The notes beneath the pieces were generated by a model, which saw only the letters and a program-made list of their open reading frames with translations, did no database searches and was not told the origin of the DNA. Source: Christiangramia aestuarii (GTDB lineage Bacteria; Bacteroidota; Bacteroidia; Flavobacteriales; Flavobacteriaceae). From it: 64,000 nt of DNA. This document shows, in pieces, positions 7,738-15,377 of the stretch (position 1 is the stretch's first letter; each line of letters opens with the position of its first letter). The stretch spans positions 434,001 through 498,000 of the forward strand of contig NZ_VJVW01000003.1 in the NCBI RefSeq assembly GCF_009735585.1, written 5' to 3'. Both the position numbers and the translations under genes were made by a program.

Positions 7738-9588
7738 ATGCAGGAAATACCTGATTTATCTGAAAATTCCATTGAACAAATATTAACAATTCTTGAAAAA
7801 GATGGGGAGATTAGTTGTGAGCTTCCCGGCAACGGGATCCTACATATAGAAAAGGAGCTTCCCTACCTGGTAATTTACCGTATAAAACAAAACGACCGCG
7901 GCACCAGGCGCTTAGTTACCAATGAATCTTCTTACCTGGTGATCGGAGATAAGGACTTCGAAGGCTACCAAAGGCTTTTATACTGCATCTCAGATAAGTT
8001 TTCAGCGAAAATGAAATCCTATCTCTTATTTGAAATTTATTCTGGCAGTGCCGATTCATCAAAAATAAGTATCAAAGGTCCGGCAGATCGTCTCCCTTCA
8101 ACGCTTAAGACCTTGGAAGAAGAATTCTTAAAGATCAATAATGAATTTACCGGCCTATACCTGGATACAGAGATCCACGATACTCCAAACCGGCAGGCCG
8201 AAGGTGAAGAACCTCTTATGGGGATAGAACAGGCTAAAAATTGTGGGGCGGTGCTTGTGGGATTAGAGATTCCCCCCATATATAGAAATGATGAGAACAG
8301 GCTTTACCCCGTATTTTTCAGGAATTTCAAGGATTATTTGATCAGGGTGATGCATCGTAGTTTTTACGAATTCATAAGAGTACAAACTTCGGGTGGGGTC
8401 GCCAGTTTTAATGCCCTGGGCAGAAAATATCTGAAACCGGTAGTTTTTGAGATCGACAAGCAACTGGCAGATATCGAAAGGTCTTACCAGTTCCTTTGGC
8501 TGGTCTCCCCTGCCAATATTCAGGATATAAAAAAGGAATTTTTCAGCAGCAATTATAAAAAGGTGATCGATTATCACTATCGGTTATTACCTGTTGATCC
8601 CGATGTACTAAAAAGACGCCTGTATAACCTTAAGATCGAAGATATTGACGATCCGGCAATGTCCTACCTTTTCCGCGAGAAAAGGGAAGAACTGGACATG
8701 CAGATCACCATGCTAAGTGAACGTGGTACCAGAAACTTTCTTTATGACAGTATCAGATTGTATAAAGGTGTGGAAACCAATCTGTGTGAAGAAGCTCGGG
8801 ACATCCTGAATAATGTACCTGAAGACCCCGGAGAACATACAGAAGACCTGCTAGATGCCAAGGCATTTAGCAGCCTGGCCCGGAAAGAATTCGACTATTT
8901 CAGGCAGCAGGATGAGAATTTCAAGTGTAAGGTCCACATAAGGAGCGATGTGAACGTTATGATGGTTTCCCATGGAGAACTTTATATCCCGGCAGATTAC
9001 AAGATGAACCGTGTGGAAGCTGAAGCCCTGATACAACACGAGGTGGGCACCCACGTCCTTACTTATTATAATGGCAGCAAACAGCCCTTGCAGCAACTCA
9101 GTATTGGCCTGGCAGATTATGACCCGCTGCAGGAGGGGCTGGCGGTGATGTCTGAATTCATGGTAGACGGTCTTACCGGTAACCGATTAAGAATCCTTGC
9201 GGGAAGGGTACTGGCCGGGGAAGCCCTTATGAAAGGGGGAAATTTCCAGGAGATCTTCCGCCTCCTGAAAACAGATTACGGATTCCTGCCAGAAAGAGCC
9301 TTTAACATTACTTCCCGTATTATGCAGGGAGGAGGTTTTATGAAAGACATTATCTATCTCAAAGGACTTGTACTTTTAAAAGAACATATAAAGAATGGAG
9401 GTGATTACGAACCTCTATTGGCCGGGAAATTCGGAATAAAACATTCCGGTATCATCAAGGAGCTTACCGACAGGAAAGTTCTTAAACCACTGCAGATCAA
9501 ACCGAGTTACCTGCACAGTGAAAAAATGTATAAAAAATTAGAACTAATCAGGCAAGGCCTAAGCCTTCCACAAATGGTATGTAAATGA
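7738..9588 (+). CDS. DUF1704 (MATCAP-like) zinc metallopeptidase, 'QEGLA motif' family
   Basis: A 616-aa cytosolic-looking protein without signal peptide. The C-terminal half has the zinc site 'HEVGTH' (His434, Glu435, His439) and 27 residues later 'LQEGLAVMSEF' with Glu466, the signature from which bacterial members are named ('flavohemoglobin expression-modulating QEGLA motif protein'). DUF1704 is the fold of eukaryotic MATCAP tyrosine carboxypeptidases, which trim C-terminal residues from tubulin. The first ~250 residues form a separate, poorly characterised region. Its stop overlaps the next start (ATGA at 9585-9588), so expression is coupled to the ATP-grasp ligase. The substrate is unknown; peptidase activity is inferred from motif and fold. 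Confidence 0.88.
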   Translation: MQEIPDLSENSIEQILTILEKDGEISCELPGNGILHIEKELPYLVIYRIKQNDRGTRRLVTNESSYLVIGDKDFEGYQRLLYCISDKFSAKMKSYLLFEIYSGSADSSKISIKGPADRLPSTLKTLEEEFLKINNEFTGLYLDTEIHDTPNRQAEGEEPLMGIEQAKNCGAVLVGLEIPPIYRNDENRLYPVFFRNFKDYLIRVMHRSFYEFIRVQTSGGVASFNALGRKYLKPVVFEIDKQLADIERSYQFLWLVSPANIQDIKKEFFSSNYKKVIDYHYRLLPVDPDVLKRRLYNLKIEDIDDPAMSYLFREKREELDMQITMLSERGTRNFLYDSIRLYKGVETNLCEEARDILNNVPEDPGEHTEDLLDAKAFSSLARKEFDYFRQQDENFKCKVHIRSDVNVMMVSHGELYIPADYKMNRVEAEALIQHEVGTHVLTYYNGSKQPLQQLSIGLADYDPLQEGLAVMSEFMVDGLTGNRLRILAGRVLAGEALMKGGNFQEIFRLLKTDYGFLPERAFNITSRIMQGGGFMKDIIYLKGLVLLKEHIKNGGDYEPLLAGKFGIKHSGIIKELTDRKVLKPLQIKPSYLHSEKMYKKLELIRQGLSLPQMVCK

Positions 9589-10631
9589 AAATATGCTTTG
9601 TATTAAATGATATTGAAACAGAAGGCAATGGTACTTCTACAGCTTTAATGTGTATGGCCCACCAACGCGGGCATGAAGTTTTCGCGATGGGAGTCGGGGA
9701 TTTTAATTTCCACCACGACGCGCCCATCACCATAAATGCCACCCAGATACCAAAAAATACCAAGACCAAGTCTCCGGGAAAATTCCTTGAAGCTCTACAA
9801 GGCAAAAAAGCAAGGAAAAAACAGCTGGATTGTAATGAACTTGATGTTTTGTTTATTCGAAACAATCCTACTGAAGAAGTAGGAAGGCAATGGGCAGAAC
9901 AGGCCGGAGTAGCTTTTGGCCGCATGGTGCAACAGGCAGATGTTTTGGTTCTTAATGATGCCTACGCCCTCTCCCACGCTTTTATAGACAAATTATATTT
10001 TGAAGAGCTTCCCGCAGAGATCAAACCAGATTCTCTCATTACCAGGGATAAAGATCAGCTGCTCGATTTCTGGGAGAAAAAGGATAAGAAAATGGTGCTA
10101 AAACCACTGGAAGGATCTGGTGGGCAGGATGTATATTTAATAGATGAACATGAAAAGAACGTTAACCAGATCATAGATCATTTAAGCTCTCAAGGTTATG
10201 TGATCGCCCAGGAATTCCTTCCCGCCGTGAAAGACGGTGATGTAAGGGTCTTGCTGCTCAATGGTAAGGTTATGGAAAAAGATGGCGAAAAGGCCATTAT
10301 CCGGAGAGTTGCCGGGGAAGGTGAATTCAGAAGTAATTTTGCCCTGGGAGCAACGGCAGACAGTAGTGACCTAACTCCAGAAATGCAGCGAATCGTAGAC
10401 CTTACTGCGCCGAAGCTAATACGTGACGGGCTCTTTTTTGTAGGCCTGGACATCGTGAAAGACAAACTCATCGAGATAAATGTGCTAAGTCCAGGCGGAA
10501 TGGAACATTTCAAGGATATAGGCCTTCCTCCATTTACCGATGTGGTGATAGAAGCTATAGAAAGAAAAGTTGAATATAAGAAGATGTACGAAGGTCAGCT
10601 GAGCAACAGGACCTTGGCGACTATGAACTAA
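9585..10631 (+). CDS. ATP-grasp ligase, glutathione-synthetase/RimK-like
   Basis: A 348-aa ATP-grasp enzyme. The N-terminal ~125 aa (MKICFVLNDIE..., 'VLFIRNNPTEE') resemble the GshB substrate domain. The ATP-binding core has 'MVLKPLEGSGGQDVYLI', 'AQEFLP', 'GDVRVLLLNG', 'IIRRVAGEGEFRSN' and the metal-binding 'IEINVLSPGG'. Such enzymes form a peptide-like bond between a carboxylate, activated as acyl phosphate, and an amine. Database names will say glutathione synthase. However, no gamma-glutamylcysteine ligase is nearby, and the neighbours are two hydrolases acting on C-terminal or N-acyl amino acids, so a dedicated peptide or protein amino-acid ligase is as likely. It is translationally coupled to DUF1704, with AstE 10 bases downstream. 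Confidence 0.88.
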   Translation: MKICFVLNDIETEGNGTSTALMCMAHQRGHEVFAMGVGDFNFHHDAPITINATQIPKNTKTKSPGKFLEALQGKKARKKQLDCNELDVLFIRNNPTEEVGRQWAEQAGVAFGRMVQQADVLVLNDAYALSHAFIDKLYFEELPAEIKPDSLITRDKDQLLDFWEKKDKKMVLKPLEGSGGQDVYLIDEHEKNVNQIIDHLSSQGYVIAQEFLPAVKDGDVRVLLLNGKVMEKDGEKAIIRRVAGEGEFRSNFALGATADSSDLTPEMQRIVDLTAPKLIRDGLFFVGLDIVKDKLIEINVLSPGGMEHFKDIGLPPFTDVVIEAIERKVEYKKMYEGQLSNRTLATMN

Positions 10632-10641
10632 ACTACCAGAA

Positions 10642-11553
10642 ATGGAACAACTATTAGACGAAAAAGTTTCTAGGATAATTGGAAAATACACTACAGGAAA
10701 TAACGGCCCTTTGCTCTTTGTGACCGGAGGCATACATGGAAATGAACCCAGCGGTGTAAAAGCGCTGCAAAAAGTTTTCCGGGAACTTGAAAAAACAAAG
10801 CCAGATATTAAGGGGACTCTCATTGGAGTAGCCGGGAATAAGGAAGCGCTGAACCAAAACAGGCGATATGTGGATGAGGACCTGAACAGGACCTGGACCA
10901 AAGACAATATCGCCGATGGCGGCCGGGAAACTCATGAGACCAAAGAAATGTTCGAGATCATGGATATACTAAAAGAATATCCCGAAGAAGATTTTACCAA
11001 GAGATATTTTCTGGATTGTCATACAACCTCATCGGCAAGCCTCCCCTATGTTTCTGTGCAGGTAGTGAACGATAACGATGAATGGGCGCATAAATTTCCC
11101 ACTTATATCATTCGAGGCTTTAGCGATATCATTACGGGAGATATAGACCATTACCTCAGCCGTATAGGTATGACCGGATTCGTTTTTGAAGCAGGACAGC
11201 ATACCGACAAAACTTCCCAGGAAAACCATGAAGGAGTGATCTGGTTAGCCTTGAAAGAAGCATGTGACCTGGACTTGGAAAAGATCTCCACTTACCCGGA
11301 ATGTGTGAACAGGTTCGCTGAGAAAAACGCGCCAGACCAAAAGACCTTTGAGATCATTCATCGTCACGGACTAAGGGAAAATGATGTTTTCGAGATGCAA
11401 CCAGGATATGAGAACTTTCAGAAGATCGAAAAAGGAGAATTGCTGGCCAAACAGAACGGAAAAGAAATTAGAAGTGAATGGAATGCCAGGATCTTTATGC
11501 CTCTTTACCAAACCCAGGGCAACGATGGTTTCTTCGTGGTAGAAGAAGTTTAA
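10642..11553 (+). CDS. Succinylglutamate desuccinylase/aspartoacylase (AstE/ASPA) family zinc hydrolase
   Basis: A 303-aa M14-like carboxypeptidase-fold hydrolase. Zinc ligands are intact: His32 and Glu35 in 'GGIHGNEPSG', and His127 in 'LDCHTTS'. Asn82-Arg83 in 'DLNRTW' provide the substrate carboxylate clamp, and Glu183 in 'FEAGQH' is the general base. A beta-rich C-terminal ~80 aa follows. Relatives remove succinyl or acetyl groups from amino acids, and M14 relatives remove Glu from peptide tails. No arginine-succinyltransferase (ast) genes are near, so a role in arginine degradation is unlikely. It is the third gene of the DUF1704/ATP-grasp operon and ends at a strong terminator. Confidence 0.9.
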   Translation: MEQLLDEKVSRIIGKYTTGNNGPLLFVTGGIHGNEPSGVKALQKVFRELEKTKPDIKGTLIGVAGNKEALNQNRRYVDEDLNRTWTKDNIADGGRETHETKEMFEIMDILKEYPEEDFTKRYFLDCHTTSSASLPYVSVQVVNDNDEWAHKFPTYIIRGFSDIITGDIDHYLSRIGMTGFVFEAGQHTDKTSQENHEGVIWLALKEACDLDLEKISTYPECVNRFAEKNAPDQKTFEIIHRHGLRENDVFEMQPGYENFQKIEKGELLAKQNGKEIRSEWNARIFMPLYQTQGNDGFFVVEEV

Positions 11554-11579
11554 ACACTAAAGATTAAAAGTTATGATCA

Positions 11580-11606
11580 GGCAGCCTGAAAGGGCTGCTT
11601 TTTTTT
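11580..11606 (+). terminator. Terminator of the DUF1704/ATP-grasp/AstE-like operon
   Basis: GCAGCC-TGAAAG-GGCTGC stem followed by eight T residues, starting 27 bases after the last stop codon. It marks the end of the three-gene unit. Confidence 0.9.
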
Positions 11607-11698
11607 GTTTAAATTTAAAGTAGAATTCTTTCTGTGCCTGGCCTCCCCTTTTCACTTTAGAAGCTTGTCTACATTATTACCTGCTTAAATCTAAAATA

Positions 11699-12577
11699 AT
11701 GAAGAGCAATAGGATCATACTTATTTTCTGGGTTTTAAGTGTATCCTATTTTCCAACCTGCCTTGGACAGTCTTATTTCGATATCATAAATCTTCAATAT
11801 GAGCATGCTGCCTATTCTCCAGGTAACACAGATAACTTCAGTATTAACAGGATACAGGCAAGATTCAATTTTGCCTTCGAGCTGGAGAATGAAGATCTTA
11901 TCCTGGCAAATTATTTAGGAGAAAGCTTCAGTTTCAAAGACCTGAAGTACAACGGGGCTGAAATAGATCTATATTCTCACTTTTTAAGCGGCGGCTATCT
12001 CCATTTCTGGAAAGACAAGGAATGGAGTTTTCTGGCTCAGGCCAGGATCAAACTGAATTCAGATATATTTAAACCCGCTTTTGGCCAGTTACAACTGGGT
12101 GGATGGTTCATGTTCACCTATAACAGGAACGATCAATTAAGTTATTTCGCCGGGGGATATTATAACCAGGAAGTTAATAAAGACCTTATATTCCCCATTG
12201 GTGGACTCCACTGGACCCCGAATGACAAATGGAACTTATATGTACTTATCCCCTCACAGGTAAGGTTCGAATGGATGCTGAAAAAGAAAAGCTGGTATAC
12301 CGGCCTGGAAAGCGACTGGACCCTGAATACCTATCTACTCGGGAACAATCCAGATATCTATTATTTCCGGAAAGAAACGCTGCTCACCTCCTTCTTCATT
12401 GAAAAACATCTCTCCGAAAAACTGGTTCTCTATGCGAGGATAGGCAATTACCAGATCAATGATTACGAAGCCTTTAATGAATTCGAGCAACTGATCACGC
12501 AAGCACAACTGGATTCAGATCTAATAAAAAATATTAGCCTGCAGGCTGGTCTGGCTTACAGATTAAGATTCAGATAA
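11699..12577 (+). CDS. Probable outer-membrane beta-barrel protein (DUF6268-like)
   Basis: A 292-aa exported protein. Residues 1-24 are a signal peptide ending at 'TCLGQ'. The mature part alternates hydrophobic and polar residues in short strands separated by turns rich in Asn, Asp and Gly and ends in an aromatic/basic strand ('LAYRLRFR'), as in outer-membrane barrels. It recalls the DUF6268 family of Bacteroidetes, but I am not certain of the family. Alone between two terminators or convergent genes; function unknown. Confidence 0.6.
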   Translation: MKSNRIILIFWVLSVSYFPTCLGQSYFDIINLQYEHAAYSPGNTDNFSINRIQARFNFAFELENEDLILANYLGESFSFKDLKYNGAEIDLYSHFLSGGYLHFWKDKEWSFLAQARIKLNSDIFKPAFGQLQLGGWFMFTYNRNDQLSYFAGGYYNQEVNKDLIFPIGGLHWTPNDKWNLYVLIPSQVRFEWMLKKKSWYTGLESDWTLNTYLLGNNPDIYYFRKETLLTSFFIEKHLSEKLVLYARIGNYQINDYEAFNEFEQLITQAQLDSDLIKNISLQAGLAYRLRFR

Positions 12578-12593
12578 TTTTTATGGTTTACTC

Positions 12594-12914
12594 CTACTGC
12601 CTCACCACCCCTATCACCTGGCCGGTGTTGCAGTTAAGTCTAAGCAATTCACGGTTTCCAACCCCATACATTCCAGAAGGCACTCGATAATCGCCTTTAC
12701 CTCCCTGGGCAGAAACCATAATGATCTCGGTGCCATCTCGTGGATCAACCAACGGGCTTTTACAGGCATTATCTTCAAACTTGACACCCTGCTTTGGCTG
12801 GAAGGCTTCAGGAACATCACTGGCAGCACTCAGGCTTTTATCTTCAAAACTCTGAGAGGATCCGCAGCCCATTAAGATTGTCGAAATACATAAGTATAAA
12901 AAGGATCTTTTCAT
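12594..12914 (-). CDS. Small lipoprotein (106 aa)
   Basis: The start at 12914 is chosen because it gives a clean lipoprotein signal: Met-Lys-Arg, a hydrophobic run, then 'LMGC' with Cys17 lipidated. A start 36 bases upstream would add 12 unneeded residues. The mature part has two further Cys (in 'NACKSP' and 'LNCNTG') that could form a disulfide, and a 'DPRDGTEI' segment. No family recognised. It lies 76 bases downstream of the lactonase gene and may be co-transcribed with it. Confidence 0.7.
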   Translation of the reverse strand: MKRSFLYLCISTILMGCGSSQSFEDKSLSAASDVPEAFQPKQGVKFEDNACKSPLVDPRDGTEIIMVSAQGGKGDYRVPSGMYGVGNRELLRLNCNTGQVIGVVRQ

Positions 12915-12990
12915 CACATAAAATTTTAGAAAACCTCTAAAATTACTCAAAAATCGAATCCCTATTTAAAAAATAAATACCTGAAAAAGT

Positions 12991-14133
12991 TTATTTTACA
13001 AATTCAAGGCATACCGGGGTCTTAATCTCAAAAACCCTAGGCTGTACCTTTAATTTTCCGGTATTCGGATCGATCTTGTAAGTGGTAATATTACCGGTAT
13101 CCTGGCTTGCCGCGTACAAATACCTTCCAAAGGGTGAGATGGCAAAATTCCTCGGTGTCTCTCCGGCAATAGGAAAATGGTCTATGGTGCTCAGTTTACC
13201 CGTTTCAGCATCTATCTTAAAAGCTGCGATACTGTTATGTCCTCTATTAGAGGCATAAAGAAAATTGCCCCCGGGATGTATATGAATATCTGCCGCAGAA
13301 TTTTTGTTCCTGTAGCTCTGTGGTAGTGAAGATATGTCCTGTATATGTTCAAGGCCACCATGCTCCTTGATCGCGAAAACGCTCAAACTGCTGTTCAGCT
13401 CATTTATAGAATAGGCGAAACTACCGTTCTTGGCCAGGCTCATATGTCTCGGACCGGCACCTTTCTTTAGCTCTACCGCTCCCTGCCTGTGTGGTTGCAA
13501 TTTGCCTTCCATCCTATCGAAATCATAGACCCAGATCTTATCATTTCCCAGGTCGGCTATATAAGCATAACGGTTATCCCCACTAACCTTTACCGAATGT
13601 GCATGTGCGGCATCGGGATTCTCCAGTTTTATTTCCTGGTTCTTTTCCAGGCTTCCGTCTGTATTGATCTTGTAGACCATCACTACTCCGCCCATATAAT
13701 TGCTCACAAAGGCAAATTTACCTGAACGGTCCAGCGCAATATGGCAGGGAGCATATCCGCCGGTTCCTAATTTGGAAATATTTCTAAGCGCCCCATCCTT
13801 AAGGATCTCAAAGGAATGGATAAAACCACTTTCTCCGTCCCCAGGTCCAAGTTCACTGACGGCAAAAAGATACTTACCCATTTTTCCAACTTTCACGAAA
13901 GAAGGGTTGGTCATTTCAGCAGCCGTTCCAACAAACTTAAGTTCACCGGTAGAAGGATTCTGATTGATCAGATAAATACCTTTAGCCTTCCCATCTACAT
14001 GACCTTCTTTGCGAGTGTAAGTACCCACGTAAATTTTATTGATAGAATCGGTCTGTATGCCCGCATTCATCTGGGAATGCGACGGCAGGGAAAACAGGAT
14101 CCCAAAAACGAGTATTACAAGATTTCTTTTCAT
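12991..14133 (-). CDS. Lactonase-family (6-phosphogluconolactonase-like) beta-propeller, exported
   Basis: About 380 aa. The start at 14133 is preferred over 14160: it leaves a standard signal peptide (MKRNLVILVFGILFSLPSHSQ-type, cleaved near residue 21) and removes an overlap with corA. The mature protein is a seven-bladed propeller of the Pgl/YbhE lactonase family, with the typical openings 'IYVGTYTRKEG', 'HSVKVSGDNRYAYIADLG', 'GPRHMSLAKNG' and 'TPRNFAISPFG'. Cytosolic relatives hydrolyse 6-phosphogluconolactone. The export signal here argues for a periplasmic role with another lactone or no catalysis. Confidence 0.85.
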   Translation of the reverse strand: MKRNLVILVFGILFSLPSHSQMNAGIQTDSINKIYVGTYTRKEGHVDGKAKGIYLINQNPSTGELKFVGTAAEMTNPSFVKVGKMGKYLFAVSELGPGDGESGFIHSFEILKDGALRNISKLGTGGYAPCHIALDRSGKFAFVSNYMGGVVMVYKINTDGSLEKNQEIKLENPDAAHAHSVKVSGDNRYAYIADLGNDKIWVYDFDRMEGKLQPHRQGAVELKKGAGPRHMSLAKNGSFAYSINELNSSLSVFAIKEHGGLEHIQDISSLPQSYRNKNSAADIHIHPGGNFLYASNRGHNSIAAFKIDAETGKLSTIDHFPIAGETPRNFAISPFGRYLYAASQDTGNITTYKIDPNTGKLKVQPRVFEIKTPVCLEFVK

Positions 14134-14150
14134 ATTCATTGGTTTATGGT

Positions 14151-15230
14151 CTATAACCACTTCTTCCTTTTAAAGTAATACAGCATTAAAAGGAATACGA
14201 TGATCATCACGCCCCAGAGCACAAAATAGCTGTACTTCCATTGCAGTTCGGGGATATATTCAAAGTTCATTCCGTAGATCCCTGCAATGAAGGTAAGGGG
14301 AATAAAGATACTGGCCATGATAGTAAGCACCTTCATCACCTCGTTCATTTTATTACTAATCGTGGTCATGTACATATCCATAAGTCCCCATATCATTTCG
14401 CGATAGATATCGATATTCTCCGAGATCTGGATAATATGGTCATACAGGTCACGAATAAAATTACCGGTATGGGAATCTATAAGGTTGCTTTCCATTTTCT
14501 CCAGTCGGCTAATCACCTCTCGAAGTGGGAAAACAGCTCTTCTTATGCGAAGAATATTTCTTTTCAGGTCCTGGATCTCGTAGGTGATATCATCGCTGGG
14601 TTGGGAGGTGAAAAGGCTTTCCTCGAGCGCTTCTATCCTATCGCTAATATCATCTATCACCAGGAAGTAATTATCTATAATGGAATCCAGAAGTGCGAAC
14701 ATCAGGTAATCTGCACTGCGGGTCCTTATTCTTCCTTTGGCGGTTTCTATCCTCTCCCTGATAGGATCAAAAACATCACCATCAGATTCCTGGAAAGTAA
14801 GCACGTAATTCCTTCCCACGATCATACTAAGATGTTCGTTCTCTATCTCACCATTCTTGTAATAGAGCATCTTGGCAACTATGAACAGGTAATCCTCATA
14901 TTCCTCTATTTTCGGGCGTTGTCCAGTATTCACGATATCTTCCATCACCAGGGGATGAAGTTCGTAATACTCGCCAAGTTTCCCTATCTCCTTTACATTG
15001 CTTAGTCCATCAATATTGAACCAGGTGATGCTGTCTTCGTCTACGAACTTAAATGCATCTTCAGGAGTGGTAGAACTAAACCTCTCCACCCTGTTAGCAT
15101 TATAATCTATTACATCTAGCTTGGTTTCCGTAGCTTCTTTATGACCTACATAGGTCATGGTTCCCGGGATCTGGTTTACCGTTTTTGTATTCTTGGGTCG
15201 CCTGAGCATTAACTTTCTCCTTTTGGCCAT
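14151..15230 (-). CDS. corA: CorA-type magnesium/cobalt transporter
   Basis: A 359-aa protein: a long cytosolic alpha/beta domain (residues about 25-290, including 'MVGRNYVLTFQE' and 'RIEALEESLF'), then two C-terminal transmembrane helices. The first helix ends with the diagnostic 'YGMNF' of the selectivity filter near residue 325, and the last residues are basic (KRKKWL). It forms a pentameric Mg2+ (Co2+) channel in the inner membrane. It starts divergently from recQ and is followed at 17 bases by the lactonase gene. Confidence 0.95.
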   Translation of the reverse strand: MAKRRKLMLRRPKNTKTVNQIPGTMTYVGHKEATETKLDVIDYNANRVERFSSTTPEDAFKFVDEDSITWFNIDGLSNVKEIGKLGEYYELHPLVMEDIVNTGQRPKIEEYEDYLFIVAKMLYYKNGEIENEHLSMIVGRNYVLTFQESDGDVFDPIRERIETAKGRIRTRSADYLMFALLDSIIDNYFLVIDDISDRIEALEESLFTSQPSDDITYEIQDLKRNILRIRRAVFPLREVISRLEKMESNLIDSHTGNFIRDLYDHIIQISENIDIYREMIWGLMDMYMTTISNKMNEVMKVLTIMASIFIPLTFIAGIYGMNFEYIPELQWKYSYFVLWGVMIIVFLLMLYYFKRKKWL

Positions 15231-15340
15231 TTGCGGAATAATATTTTTGATAAATGTAAGAATAATCCTGTAACAGGCTACCTGGCTCTACTTAAGACGA
15301 GGTTTTTCGAAGTTACTTTTCTGAATTGATGCCTAAAAAA

Positions 15341-15372
15341 TTGAGTATAATCTGGGCTTAATTTTACCTTTG
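15341..15372 (+). promoter_or_regulatory. recQ promoter (TTG, N21, TACCTTTG)
   Basis: TTG at 15341-15343 and TACCTTTG at 15365-15372 are 21 bases apart. The recQ ATG follows the -7 box by only five bases, so the transcript should start at or within a few bases of the start codon (leaderless mRNA). Confidence 0.6.
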
Positions 15373-15377
15373 CCGCT

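Noticed and set aside
9585-10631. Plain annotation of the ATP-grasp gene as glutathione synthetase gshB
   Set aside because: Motifs fit the superfamily, but operon context with two hydrolases and no gshA makes the specific symbol unsafe.
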